A stretch of 31,720 nucleotides of DNA, from positions 1-31,720 of the forward strand of contig CAJTTA010000025.1 of assembly GCA_910579305.1 (NCBI GenBank), written 5' to 3'. Of this stretch, positions 7,800 to 17,458 are shown one piece after another. Position numbers and translations under genes: made by a program. The notes under the pieces are model-generated. The model had not been told where the DNA came from and searched no databases. It worked only from the letters and a program-made list of their open reading frames with translations. This DNA is from an uncultured Muribaculaceae bacterium. Lineage in GTDB: Bacteria > Bacteroidota > Bacteroidia > Bacteroidales > Muribaculaceae. Each line of letters begins with the position of its first letter. Within the stretch, counting starts at the first letter, position 1.

Positions 7800-10700
7800 C
7801 TATATCCCTCGTGTCTTTCTCACGGACTTTGAGGGACGTGACTGTGCTCCCACTCTGCGCAAGAAGCATGCATCGGCTCCGTTCTTTACATTGGCCTTGG
7901 TGATGAGATTGACATCAAACGTGAAAAAATTCATATCAAGACCTATGGCATCGGAGGCTGCCGCTCCTGTGATTTCAGTGGCAGCGGCAAGCGAGCGGGC
8001 ATAATAAATAGCTCCTTTGCGCATATACAGGTCATAGAAGAGTGGCATCCATGGCATCAGACTGGGAGCGAACAGTTCACAACGTCCACAGGAATATCGC
8101 AGAGTGCCTGTTCCCCGGTCATCAACCGAACGACGGTGCCCATAACCTGAGCGGCCCACGGGCAGGAAGATGCTGCGGCAATTGTAAGGAGAATGCGCAC
8201 TTTGATTCCAATAGTACACAAATACTCCGCACATTCCTCTCTTGTCGCGCACTTCAGGATCATCATGGCGGCAATAGCCATATACATCATCTGCTTTCAT
8301 CTGCGTGGTAGTAGCGCCGTCGGCATATAAGACTCCAAAGCCTTGCTGCACATGCTCAGTGCGATAGAGCTTCTCAAAATCACTCATTGTCGCTATGCCC
8401 GACTCGGAAGGGAATCCACCGGCGTTCCATGTGATAGCATCCCATGTCTTTGGCTCTTTGTTGCAGTTCATTATGTCGGCTGTAGCTATTTTATAGGATG
8501 GTCGTGGGCCGAAAGACATGAGAGCGGGAGCCACTCCTGCAGTGGTATAGATATTGTTAATTACATCGATGGGATCTGTAAGATTTCCAAACTTAAAGAG
8601 CGAGCCTTCATCTCTCGGGTCTTCTCCTTCCACACCGTCATACACCATGTTGGTCGTGTGCCATTCCACCCCACTCGGCTCTATAGCCTGTGAGGAATAG
8701 CCCTGGCGCACATAGATAAGATGCACGCATGAGTAATTGTGATAGCGCACTCTTATCACTGCATTGCGCACCTTGTCATCACGGTTCATCTTATTGAAAC
8801 GCACATTGAATTTTATCAATGAGCCGGAAGCACCCTTTATCGTGCTGCGGCCATTGAGATTGATGAAATTCTCATCGCCTATCACCTCTGCCATCCATGA
8901 ACCATCCGATTCAAAAGCCCTGAACTCATCTCCATTGTCGGAGGTTTGCTCAGTCAGAATCACTTCGAAATTCTCATTATTGCCTGATCTGCGGTAGATG
9001 CCCTTGGGATTCATGATGCGTGGCACTTGCTCTACTCTAAGAATCTGGCTGTCGGATCCCCCTCCCTTGAAATGGACAGTAATCCTGACATAAGCCGTAC
9101 GTGATGAGGATTCATATGGATTGTTACCTGTGTAGGCTGAAGACTTCACCAGGTTCTTGGCCCGGGTGAACATCGGCAGGTTGAAACGAAGTGATCCGTC
9201 GGGCAGCTTTTCTACATTATATGCCTCTCTGCCGGTGTTGGTAGCATCGGGCACACCATCAAAATAATACGTCCGCCGGCTGCAATCCATCTTGTTCTTA
9301 TCAGCCGTATTAGAGAAATCATTGACAAATCCATAAAAATAATTGTCGTTCATGTATCGGCCGTTATCATACTTGGTAAAGCCGTTGGACTCCCACGTCT
9401 GAGCGCTATACCCGGCAGCCATGTCTTCGATGTTAAGCACAGTCGCATTGGTAGCCCTCAGCGACAGAAAGCCGTTGCCGAGATAACGGGTGCGACTTAT
9501 GCCGTTGCCGTCAACAAATCTATTGCGTGTAAACGAGGCATTCAATGGATCAAGATGCTCGTTATTGGCGACATCCAGAGGATTATGCACTGCTGCCACA
9601 TCCGATGCATGCGACGCATTGTCGGGCCACCAGTTATTACCCACAATCTCGGCATCAATGGAAGCTATCTCCTCACCATGCACAGGCTTGTAGCGGAACC
9701 TGAGCGTGGAGTCATGATTATACAGATATGACACATAATACGGATCCTTGAATTCAAACCCGGGATCCTCTTTATATTCTATGTGCCAGTCCACATCATT
9801 GCCATTACCTCTGGGACACATCGTGATCTTATAATGGTGATTGCGCTCCACATCGAAGTTGTTGCGCTCATCCTTGCCCAGCATGAAGCGATAGATGATT
9901 TTGCCTTTCGACACCATGGTGCTCGAGACATGGCTGTAATATGCCTCCACCTCTATGTAGCTGCCATCCTTTACATTATCTTTATTCTCATCGGCACCCA
10001 CAACAAGGCCTCCTGAGGTAGGGTGCTGCTCCTTATTGGTCTTGTCATCTTCCGTTTCGCCCTGCATGTTTTCATAAAGATACATGGCATCGGCCGTCTC
10101 CGAATGAAAATCCACATCATTACCATTACTATCCTTGAGCTTCGGAGAGCCCTTCGATATGTAAGGCCACATGTTATAGTCAGCGCCATGGCCATAATCA
10201 ATGTGGTCGCCCCTGCCGTCAGGACGGTTGTCTCCTCCTTTATAAGTCAATAACTGGGGTAAAGACGGGTCATCGGAATCTGCCGCATTAGGCATGCCGA
10301 GCGCACATCGGTCGGGAATGTCATGGAGTGTCACCCTTTTTATATAGATGTTTATATTGTCTCGCAGCCCCGAGCCATCGAAGTCAAGCGTAATTTTAGA
10401 GGCACAGCGGCGCAACCAGGAATGCAGCGTAATGCCCGGACGGTCTACCGATACGGTCTTGTTATTGGTCTGAAGGCCGGTAGACGGCGACTTCTTTTCC
10501 TCGCCTACGGTGAAATATCCCATCATCTGGGCATTATTCCGGTAATTAGTCTCATCCCACATCATGTCGGCTTTGAGAAAGCTCTCGCGAGTCGCTACAT
10601 GAGCGGCATAGCTTCCGCCGGGCGACAGCTCGCGTATTGTCGTAGTGAGTCTGTTGCCACTGTCATCACGACGCCCCAGATTGGCCACGCCATACATATA

Positions 10701-11102
10701 ATATCTTCCATACGGCACCTTCATGCGGAACGTGGCTCTGAGAGTGAAGCTTTGCGCGGAATTCCCGTTGGAAGCATCGGAATTCTTACGTGGCACGCTG
10801 GTTATTTCAAGCCCATGCGCCGCAGATATCTCCACTGGAAAACCATCCATGAGATTGCCTTCCAGGTCATAGGCCACCACACATAAGTCATCTATATTAT
10901 CCAGCACATCGCCAGGATTAGAACGAGTGGACACACTCTGAGTCTCATATGGCTCAAAATCAATGGAAAATCCCACCTCTGTTTCCCCCTCGGGATACTC
11001 TCCGGGATATGGGGCCTCCAAAGTATCATCATAGCAGCCTCCAAGCAGCAATGCAAGCACGGGAAGCAGCAATAGACATTTATATCTTGATAATGCGTAC
11101 AT
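7800..11102 (-). CDS. Large fimbrial-operon lipoprotein, DUF4906-like, putative tip protein
   Basis: This 1100-residue protein is the last gene of the fimbrial operon. It starts with a lipoprotein signal (lipidated cysteine at 23, LLLGGC). Residues 30-480 resemble a fimbrilin-type beta domain opening with VGFSIDFEPYET. Residues about 640-860 contain Ig-like, BACON-style strands ending in VEQVP and VRQGY. The last 230 residues (from about 870) look like the FISUMP/C-type-lectin-like module seen at the ends of Bacteroidota surface proteins: IFLPVGRSGYG, GTLRYS and a closing CFLRRVGAQSR. Size, position and a lectin-like end suggest the distal, ligand-binding part of the fimbria. The domain name is from memory of the family; the tip role is inference. 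Confidence 0.68.
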   Translation of the reverse strand: MYALSRYKCLLLLPVLALLLGGCYDDTLEAPYPGEYPEGETEVGFSIDFEPYETQSVSTRSNPGDVLDNIDDLCVVAYDLEGNLMDGFPVEISAAHGLEITSVPRKNSDASNGNSAQSFTLRATFRMKVPYGRYYMYGVANLGRRDDSGNRLTTTIRELSPGGSYAAHVATRESFLKADMMWDETNYRNNAQMMGYFTVGEEKKSPSTGLQTNNKTVSVDRPGITLHSWLRRCASKITLDFDGSGLRDNINIYIKRVTLHDIPDRCALGMPNAADSDDPSLPQLLTYKGGDNRPDGRGDHIDYGHGADYNMWPYISKGSPKLKDSNGNDVDFHSETADAMYLYENMQGETEDDKTNKEQHPTSGGLVVGADENKDNVKDGSYIEVEAYYSHVSSTMVSKGKIIYRFMLGKDERNNFDVERNHHYKITMCPRGNGNDVDWHIEYKEDPGFEFKDPYYVSYLYNHDSTLRFRYKPVHGEEIASIDAEIVGNNWWPDNASHASDVAAVHNPLDVANNEHLDPLNASFTRNRFVDGNGISRTRYLGNGFLSLRATNATVLNIEDMAAGYSAQTWESNGFTKYDNGRYMNDNYFYGFVNDFSNTADKNKMDCSRRTYYFDGVPDATNTGREAYNVEKLPDGSLRFNLPMFTRAKNLVKSSAYTGNNPYESSSRTAYVRITVHFKGGGSDSQILRVEQVPRIMNPKGIYRRSGNNENFEVILTEQTSDNGDEFRAFESDGSWMAEVIGDENFINLNGRSTIKGASGSLIKFNVRFNKMNRDDKVRNAVIRVRYHNYSCVHLIYVRQGYSSQAIEPSGVEWHTTNMVYDGVEGEDPRDEGSLFKFGNLTDPIDVINNIYTTAGVAPALMSFGPRPSYKIATADIMNCNKEPKTWDAITWNAGGFPSESGIATMSDFEKLYRTEHVQQGFGVLYADGATTTQMKADDVYGYCRHDDPEVRDKRGMCGVFVYYWNQSAHSPYNCRSIFLPVGRSGYGHRRSVDDRGTGTLRYSCGRCELFAPSLMPWMPLFYDLYMRKGAIYYARSLAAATEITGAAASDAIGLDMNFFTFDVNLITKANVKNGADACFLRRVGAQSRPSKSVRKTRGI

Positions 11103-11135
11103 AAATATTATTGAACATTCTAATTAAGAGGATGC

Positions 11136-12995
11136 TTAACGAGCTGACTCCCGGCTATGCAATCTGAGCCGGCCATTTAGCACGTCAAGAGGAAGCCTGT
11201 TGGCCATGCGCATGGCTGAGAGAACATGCTCTTTCACAGCTGCGCTGACGGCACTCGACCGCGTAGATATGCCCTCTACTCCGGTCTCCCAGTCAAGCGT
11301 ACGTCCGTCAAGATAATAGCGCAATTCCTCTGTGCCATCAGCCTTGCGCACCACATACGATCCTATATATTTGCTCATCTCTCCCACATTACGGAACTGG
11401 AATCCGTTGGCCTGTATGATTTCATCGCCAAGCATGTCATGGTCATGATACGTGGGGTTGCCCTCGTCATCATAAGTGACATACTCAAAATCGCCCTTCT
11501 TATTGAGCACAAAGACAGCCCTGTCATCCTTACCATGCTCATGTTCCGGCATGGTGTCTCCATGATATGTTCCTCCGGTGCTCTTGGCTCTTATGATTAC
11601 CATGTTGCCACCCGAGTAATCTTTCTCAAAGTGATAGACATAATCCACCTCTGAGGAATCATGGATATAATCCTTATACACTGTCTCCACGCAGTACAAG
11701 GATCCGTCGGCAAATTTATATTTCACCTCATCGCCATCCGCATCCTTTGTCACTCGGTCTCCATCATCTATTATGTCGTAAGTGCCGTCGGGATAGCGCT
11801 CTATGATAATATTGCCGTCCGGGTCACGGTCAAGCCCGAAGGAGGGTCTGAGTTCCACTCCCGCATAAGGCTGCACTTCGGCCACCATGTCAAGAGTGTT
11901 GTCATCCTTGATGGTGATATTCACCACCACATGAGTATTGCGCGGGAGGTCTGCCATAGGGCGTGCCGCAGCCTCATCCTCTCCCGGCATCACCCACTTG
12001 AGATCGCGCCACACCTGCAGAGGTGCGCCATCCAGTGCTATCGACACCTGCTGAGGCTCTTCGGCCACAATCCCTTCCGGCACATATATGGGATCCATCA
12101 CCGCCACAGCCTGAGTCATGTTCTTCGCCAGCTCAAGCCTGAAATCGGCGTTCTCATAGGCTTGCTCAGAGGCTGTGGCCGGAGTGGAATAGCTCTCTAT
12201 CACCTGATGGCCCAATGAATTGACTGTATACGTAGCATTAGGAAACACGAACTCCCTGTCGGCAATGCGGTTAATGCGTATTCCCTCTAAAGTGTGATTG
12301 AAATCTGATTTGTTTATTATACGGAAGCTATACTTCACAGCGGCACGGTGCATCATATATTCACGCTCCAGGCACTCATCCTCGCCGGAAGTAGAGACAT
12401 ACTCACTGTATATGGCGGAAATGGGCAAAGGTGTCTTGAGCGAGAGGCCTTTGTCATCAGGGCTGTTATGCTTCAGAGCCACAGTAAGACTCTTGAGAGT
12501 CTCCGCATCAATGTACGAGTTTTCAGGGAAAGAATTGAGATAACGACTCAGCGAAGTTGTGCCGCCGGCTATCTCCATGCCCTGTTCATCAAGAAGATAA
12601 TACCCCTCATTTGCTAAAAGTATCACCGTCTTCAGGTCATTATTGCGCACCTTGTATTCATACGCGCCGGCAGCCACGGCATCGGCGAGATCCGCATAAA
12701 ATCTATTATGCTCCACATTGCCGTCGCCATCAAGGATGATTATGCGCAGGGTCTCGATATTCTCTCCTTGCACACCCCACTTATCCTTTTCATTATCAAA
12801 ATTCTCAAAACCGTCTGAGGCGGAAGGCACCCTTGCCTCAGGGATCTCAATATCGGTCGTAGGAATGCTCACCGTCATAAGCAGCCGGGTGTATGCCGCC
12901 GGTTTCCCCTCTTCAGGGCTATCAGCCACGCATCCACTCAATGTACAGAGCGCCGCAAGGGAGAGCATCGATATTGACAATACTGTATATCTCAT
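11136..12995 (-). CDS. Fimbrilin-family accessory lipoprotein with acidic C-terminal extension
   Basis: This 619-residue protein has a lipobox at residues 19-22 (LSGC). The N-terminal half carries the fimbrilin N-domain pattern: an opening beta segment (TRLLMTVSIPT), the ETLRIIILDGDGNV strand and a VILLANEG strand close to that of FimA/Mfa1 subunits. It is therefore probably a minor subunit like Mfa3 or Mfa4 rather than an enzyme. From residue 389 onward it changes character: repeated DG turns between aromatic strands, many D, E, H and Y, then a basic helical tail at about 590-619. I do not recognise this extension. It lies 22 bases after the anchor gene and 33 before the large tip candidate. 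Confidence 0.7.
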   Translation of the reverse strand: MRYTVLSISMLSLAALCTLSGCVADSPEEGKPAAYTRLLMTVSIPTTDIEIPEARVPSASDGFENFDNEKDKWGVQGENIETLRIIILDGDGNVEHNRFYADLADAVAAGAYEYKVRNNDLKTVILLANEGYYLLDEQGMEIAGGTTSLSRYLNSFPENSYIDAETLKSLTVALKHNSPDDKGLSLKTPLPISAIYSEYVSTSGEDECLEREYMMHRAAVKYSFRIINKSDFNHTLEGIRINRIADREFVFPNATYTVNSLGHQVIESYSTPATASEQAYENADFRLELAKNMTQAVAVMDPIYVPEGIVAEEPQQVSIALDGAPLQVWRDLKWVMPGEDEAAARPMADLPRNTHVVVNITIKDDNTLDMVAEVQPYAGVELRPSFGLDRDPDGNIIIERYPDGTYDIIDDGDRVTKDADGDEVKYKFADGSLYCVETVYKDYIHDSSEVDYVYHFEKDYSGGNMVIIRAKSTGGTYHGDTMPEHEHGKDDRAVFVLNKKGDFEYVTYDDEGNPTYHDHDMLGDEIIQANGFQFRNVGEMSKYIGSYVVRKADGTEELRYYLDGRTLDWETGVEGISTRSSAVSAAVKEHVLSAMRMANRLPLDVLNGRLRLHSRESAR

Positions 12996-13017
12996 AGTAT
13001 CAAGTCCTCCGGATGCA

Positions 13018-14067
13018 TTATTCGGTTATGTCGTTTATGCGCACCGTCCAGTCGTCAATGCGGATGAACGCCTTATTCCAATGTTGCGGATCATCAAGGA
13101 AGAAGAAGAGCTGCCAATCGCTCTTTCGGTCAAGAAACTCCTGATTGCCACACCAGCTGAAATGCTCGCTGCGCAAGGCAAGCAGATAATTGTTGAGCGG
13201 TATGCTTATCAATTCCTTGCCCGATGCCTTGTGAGTGACAGTGAGTCTGGGAGAGCGCACAGTCATGAGGCGCGAAGTGCTCAGATCCGCATATGCTATC
13301 TGGACTTCCTTGACCACCGTCCGCTCTGCGGCAGCGTCGGGCTCATCCATAGTGCCTACTTTTATACTGCCACAAGCCCAGGGGGTGTAAGTCACACCAC
13401 CGTTCTCCAGGAGCATATTGTCATGGTCAAAGAGAGTGTTGTCATCCTCTATCCTGAAGTCATAGTCGAGTCCGTCGAGCGGCTCTCCCGTCATATGCTG
13501 CAGTATGAAGCGAAAATGATTGGTATTCTTCATCATCTTCACCGTCACGGCCGGGCGCTCGGGCGCACGCTTCACACTCACCCGCAATGAGCCATAGAAA
13601 TGGTCATGCAGATGCCCTTCAGGATTGCCGGGCTGGAGACATTCGGGACGCAGGTACATGCCGAGATCAGTGTCGGCAGAGCCCTCCGACGGCACCTTCG
13701 TGTGCCTGAATGAGGCCTTGTCGCATTCTGCGCCGCCATAGGCCACTATGCGGTAATCCCCCTCAGGAAGATCCACTGTCATGCGGTAATTCTCATCGGA
13801 GAGCACATCGGTTGTCTCGGTGCGCGTCATGACATAGTTTCCTTCGGCATCATAGAAATGTACGGTAAGACAGTCCACCTGTGCCGGAAAAGCATTGGCC
13901 CGTTCCAGATTATAGTCATACACGAAACGGATCTCAAGCCCCATGGGACATGCCTCCGGCTCATCATCGAGAATGGCGCTGCATGACACCATGCACACCG
14001 ATGCCATCACTGCGACAAGCAGACCGAGAAGGCCTCTTTCTATCCGTCTCAAAATATCTTTATTCAT
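13018..14067 (-). CDS. FimB/Mfa2-family fimbrial anchor lipoprotein
   Basis: In Porphyromonas, FimB and Mfa2 hold the fimbria in the outer membrane and limit its length. This 349-residue protein has a lipobox ending at cysteine 29 (MVSC) and then the hallmark opening of the family, MGLEIRFVYDYN, followed by VDCLTVHFYD, DLPEGDYRIVAYGG and a GSLRVSVKR strand, the two transthyretin-like beta domains. Length is usual for the family. It is encoded after the major subunit, as in the mfa and fim loci, separated by a 101-base gap with a stable hairpin. Confidence 0.88.
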   Translation of the reverse strand: MNKDILRRIERGLLGLLVAVMASVCMVSCSAILDDEPEACPMGLEIRFVYDYNLERANAFPAQVDCLTVHFYDAEGNYVMTRTETTDVLSDENYRMTVDLPEGDYRIVAYGGAECDKASFRHTKVPSEGSADTDLGMYLRPECLQPGNPEGHLHDHFYGSLRVSVKRAPERPAVTVKMMKNTNHFRFILQHMTGEPLDGLDYDFRIEDDNTLFDHDNMLLENGGVTYTPWACGSIKVGTMDEPDAAAERTVVKEVQIAYADLSTSRLMTVRSPRLTVTHKASGKELISIPLNNYLLALRSEHFSWCGNQEFLDRKSDWQLFFFLDDPQHWNKAFIRIDDWTVRINDITE

Positions 14068-14111
14068 CGTAAATACAGTAATTTATGTCTGTTTCAGGAG
14101 TAGTTGTCGGT

Positions 14112-14141
14112 TCCATATACGCCGATCAAAGCGTATATGGA
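14112..14141 (-). promoter_or_regulatory. Intra-operon hairpin between major subunit and anchor genes
   Basis: A perfect 11-base-pair stem (14112-14122 with 14131-14141) encloses an eight-base loop in the gap after the major subunit gene. On the minus strand no T run follows, so it is not a standard terminator. Such a hairpin could protect the 3' end of the abundant major-subunit message after processing, or cause partial termination, giving more subunit than anchor. Confidence 0.6.
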
Positions 14142-14168
14142 TAAATGAGGAGAGGAAAAAGAATGTTA

Positions 14169-15881
14169 TCAGAATTCGATATTGTTCACACGCACCATCC
14201 AGGGCACTACGCGACAAGACACCTTGAAGTAGGTCTTGGGCTCTTCATCGGGATCACCGGGATTCTCAGGATCGGGATCATCGCCGGGATCAGATGTATG
14301 ACCGAAGTCGGAGATGGAGGTCACAGCGAGCTTGTAGATATTGTTGCGCACTGTGGCAAACTCCATTGCGCTCATCTGAGTGGGCACGCCATTGTCGTTA
14401 TGACGGTTGTAGTACACATAGTATACGTAGTAGTGAGCCGCGCCATCAGAGCCTATAGTGGGACGCAGAATCTTGAATGTGCCGTCATTGGCTGTCGGAG
14501 TGCAGTCGGAAATGGGATTCTTGAATTCCTTTGTATCCTCATCGATGATCAATGACTCTGCACCAAACACTTTCTCAAAATCCTTGCGCATGGTAGAGTT
14601 TTCAGGCATCTTGGCTACAACCGCGCGCAGAGCCTCCACATCACCGTAATAGGTGCCGTTGTAGGCATACACTGCTTTCTTGGCCTCCATTGCCACAGCC
14701 ATGTTCGACTCAGCCTTGGGGTTGAGGATCTCCGCCTTGAACACCACTCCGGTGGAGAGGCCCTTTACCTGGCCGCTTATAGAGGGAAGAGTGTTTTCGG
14801 AGACATAACGCCAGATCTTGTAACCGGCATTGCCACCCTGCATATTAGTGCCCCAGTTCTCATCATTGTCATCATCCATCTTGTCGAAAGCAGCCATGGT
14901 CGTATAGCTATAGTAGGTTTCATCACCATAGTTGTGGCCATAAGCCTGATAGAGATAGTTTGACAGAAGATTCAAGGCATTGCCGGGAGTCTTGTCGGCA
15001 TAGTTGGGACTCACAACCCAGTTGTCGGGGCGCTCGATGCCACACACCGTCCAGGGAGTCTGGCCATCTTCCGACACTCGGGGAAGATAGTAGAAATCCT
15101 TGGCGATATTTATGGGAGCCATGGCAAGAAGCTGAATCTCGGCGATCTTGTCGGAGGCGTCATTCACATTGAAGATGGAATAGACGTTGCCGTTCACCTG
15201 CTTGAAGTCGAAGCGGGATGCCACTCGTGATACGTTCACCACTCCAAGATCGAGAGCCTTCTCAGGAGTGTTGTAATCATTTATCAGCTCCTCCTCTGCA
15301 GGGAGAGTCACTGAAGGCACACCTTTATTGGGTGCATTCACCATCAGGAATCCGCCGCTCTTCCACACGTCATCGCGGTCGGGGTTATTGATCACACCCT
15401 CCATCAAAGCGAGGTCAGAGGCAGCCATGATGTCAGCTTCGCCCACAGAGGAATTGCAATATGCGAAGACATAGACCTTTTGTCCATGCAGGCTCACTAT
15501 ATCCTCATCCTGGAACATAATGGTATACACAGGATTCTGAGCCGGCTGATCCGAGGGATTGGCATCGGGCTGCACCACACCCTTCGTGCTTGTAGCCACA
15601 GGCTTGTAGGTTCCGGCCACATTGTCATAGGTGGCAAGCACAAGAGTCACGTCATTAATAGTGTTCTCATACACCTGGCCTATTTCGAATCCGTCTTCAG
15701 AATTCGTAGGATCATCATAGTCAACCGTGCCGCTGCGGGTGGCAGTAGTGAGTTGCAGGCGAATCTTGGCATAAGTGCTTCCGCCCTCACCGCGATCATT
15801 GTTGACCGTAGGTTCATCTGAAGCACAGCTGGCCAGCATGAGCGCCGGCATGGCTCCGATCAGAAACTTCTTGAGGTTCAT
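14169..15881 (-). CDS. Mfa1-family major fimbrial subunit
   Basis: This is the probable shaft protein. The 570-residue precursor has a lipobox (LASC, cysteine 19), a fimbrilin N-terminal domain beginning KIRLQLTTATRS, and a C-terminal end with a beta strand, VPWMVRVNNIEF, as expected for the donor-strand region of Mfa1-type pilins. By analogy with Porphyromonas, where an arginine-specific protease removes about the first 50 residues to free the donor-strand groove, R49 in TATRS is a likely maturation site (inference). A proline/aspartate-rich linker (DPGDDPDPENPGDPDEEP) precedes the last strand. The gene follows the DUF3868 gene after 55 bases. A known FimA or Mfa1 class assignment needs structure comparison. 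Confidence 0.88.
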   Translation of the reverse strand: MNLKKFLIGAMPALMLASCASDEPTVNNDRGEGGSTYAKIRLQLTTATRSGTVDYDDPTNSEDGFEIGQVYENTINDVTLVLATYDNVAGTYKPVATSTKGVVQPDANPSDQPAQNPVYTIMFQDEDIVSLHGQKVYVFAYCNSSVGEADIMAASDLALMEGVINNPDRDDVWKSGGFLMVNAPNKGVPSVTLPAEEELINDYNTPEKALDLGVVNVSRVASRFDFKQVNGNVYSIFNVNDASDKIAEIQLLAMAPINIAKDFYYLPRVSEDGQTPWTVCGIERPDNWVVSPNYADKTPGNALNLLSNYLYQAYGHNYGDETYYSYTTMAAFDKMDDDNDENWGTNMQGGNAGYKIWRYVSENTLPSISGQVKGLSTGVVFKAEILNPKAESNMAVAMEAKKAVYAYNGTYYGDVEALRAVVAKMPENSTMRKDFEKVFGAESLIIDEDTKEFKNPISDCTPTANDGTFKILRPTIGSDGAAHYYVYYVYYNRHNDNGVPTQMSAMEFATVRNNIYKLAVTSISDFGHTSDPGDDPDPENPGDPDEEPKTYFKVSCRVVPWMVRVNNIEF

Positions 15882-15936
15882 AAATTAAATGTTAAAGGGT
15901 TAAGTTATTGATTATATTATTATGAAGTTTTTCGAT

Positions 15937-17409
15937 TCAATATTCAATCATCTTCAGATTCTCGAGTGCCTCCGGGAGATCTCCGGCCATGCGGAAATAC
16001 CGTGCCGCCGCCTCAAAGTCTCCTTCGTGAGCCGCGAGCACTCCGCGGGCATTCCATACCCTGGGGCTGTCGCCCGCATTTTCAAGCATTGACTCTGCCT
16101 GCTGTAAGTCACCTCGGTGCAAGGCGGCGACTGCGGCATTGAGATTGGCTACAGGATCTTCGGGATAATATCTGCGGGCTATCTCTATGACATCGTTGAA
16201 GCGCTGTGAGCCTTCGGGATAAAGACGCGCCACTCTGAACATCTGATTGAGAGTCATAAGCTCCGGCGTAGTATCTATCACCTTGTCAAGCTCGGCGTCG
16301 GATAGCGGCTTGAGACGTGTGCTTATCGCAAATTGCGTGCATCGTAATTGCGGAAACCATCCGGGGAGTATCTTGCTCCGATAAAGCGCTGCAAACCGGG
16401 GATCAGTCTTCAGCTCCCGCTCCTTGGCATCATAATCCACCGGGCCGTATGCAGGCCTGTCGATCAGTGCGAGCAGATCGGCACGCTGCTTTTCGGTAAT
16501 GTCGGATGCTTCTGCCACCAGCTCGCGGAATTCAGCCCAGTTTTCGGGCACAGAGCTATAGGTGCATCGCTCTGAAGGGAGATTGAAGCGCAGGCCTATG
16601 TATTCGGCCAGAGAGCGGGAGCGATTGGTGGCCAGACTCTCATTGTGCATGTAGGGGGACTCAGGCGAGGCATAGCCGCATATGTTGATTGAAGCGATCT
16701 CCACATTGGGGTCGCTGAGCGCATAACGCACGGAATCCTCTATGATGCGGAGTTGCGCGCGGTTGTCTATTCTCTGTCCGTTGCGGCAGATATACGGCTC
16801 CGGATGAAGCTCCGTGCGATCCACTTCAAACTGCACTCTGGCGCGTCCTTCATGCACTGACACCGGCTGTTCGGTCACCTCAGGTGAGATATATGCCACT
16901 CGCATGCGCGGAGCCGGATTAAGGTCAAGAGGCTGCGGCTCTCCCAAGGAAGACCCGTATGCATGCCCGCACCCGCACGTGTCGACCACAAGACGCAGTG
17001 TTGCCTCCGGACTCATCATCCATGACTCCACAGGCACCGATGCCTTATAACTCAGAGTCTGCGGCTTGCCGTTGTGACGGCGCACCTCATAGGCCACATT
17101 ATATCGCAGAGTCTGATCCTTGGGCAATGATCCCCTCTTATAGGCGTAGTGCATGTTCCTGCCATTTATCAGCACTGAGGGAAGAACAACCTGCCTGTCG
17201 CCCGGCCCCTCCACTACAGGCGTGACATACAGTTGTCTGTTGCCACTCAAATGCAGCGAGTCAAGCACAAGATCAGTAGTGACAAAAAGATCTTCCCCGG
17301 CTCTCGATAATTTGAGACCCGAGCTTCCAAGACGCCCCGCGGTAGCGGATGCCACGGCACACAATGGAATCAAAGCTATGAGAATAAGAATATTACTGAT
17401 GCGTTTCAT
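15937..17409 (-). CDS. DUF3868 / OmpA-like protein with TPR tail
   Basis: This is a fimbrial-operon partner, predicted periplasmic or outer-membrane-associated. The 490-residue protein has a Sec signal (about 1-22), a DUF3868 N-terminal beta domain (about 25-145), an OmpA-like peptidoglycan-binding segment (about 190-280, FEVDRTELHPE, INICGYASPES and NRSRSLAEYI) and a C-terminal helical part with tetratricopeptide-like repeats (about 390-490). The start at 17409 is chosen over an upstream in-frame ATG because it opens with MKR and a clean signal peptide. It follows DUF3575 after 49 bases. The layout suggests it ties the fimbrial base to the cell wall; that role is inferred. Confidence 0.82.
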   Translation of the reverse strand: MKRISNILILIALIPLCAVASATAGRLGSSGLKLSRAGEDLFVTTDLVLDSLHLSGNRQLYVTPVVEGPGDRQVVLPSVLINGRNMHYAYKRGSLPKDQTLRYNVAYEVRRHNGKPQTLSYKASVPVESWMMSPEATLRLVVDTCGCGHAYGSSLGEPQPLDLNPAPRMRVAYISPEVTEQPVSVHEGRARVQFEVDRTELHPEPYICRNGQRIDNRAQLRIIEDSVRYALSDPNVEIASINICGYASPESPYMHNESLATNRSRSLAEYIGLRFNLPSERCTYSSVPENWAEFRELVAEASDITEKQRADLLALIDRPAYGPVDYDAKERELKTDPRFAALYRSKILPGWFPQLRCTQFAISTRLKPLSDAELDKVIDTTPELMTLNQMFRVARLYPEGSQRFNDVIEIARRYYPEDPVANLNAAVAALHRGDLQQAESMLENAGDSPRVWNARGVLAAHEGDFEAAARYFRMAGDLPEALENLKMIEY

Positions 17410-17458
17410 AATAGATTTTGATAATACTTTAATGTGGGAAGATGCCTGATTCCTTATA

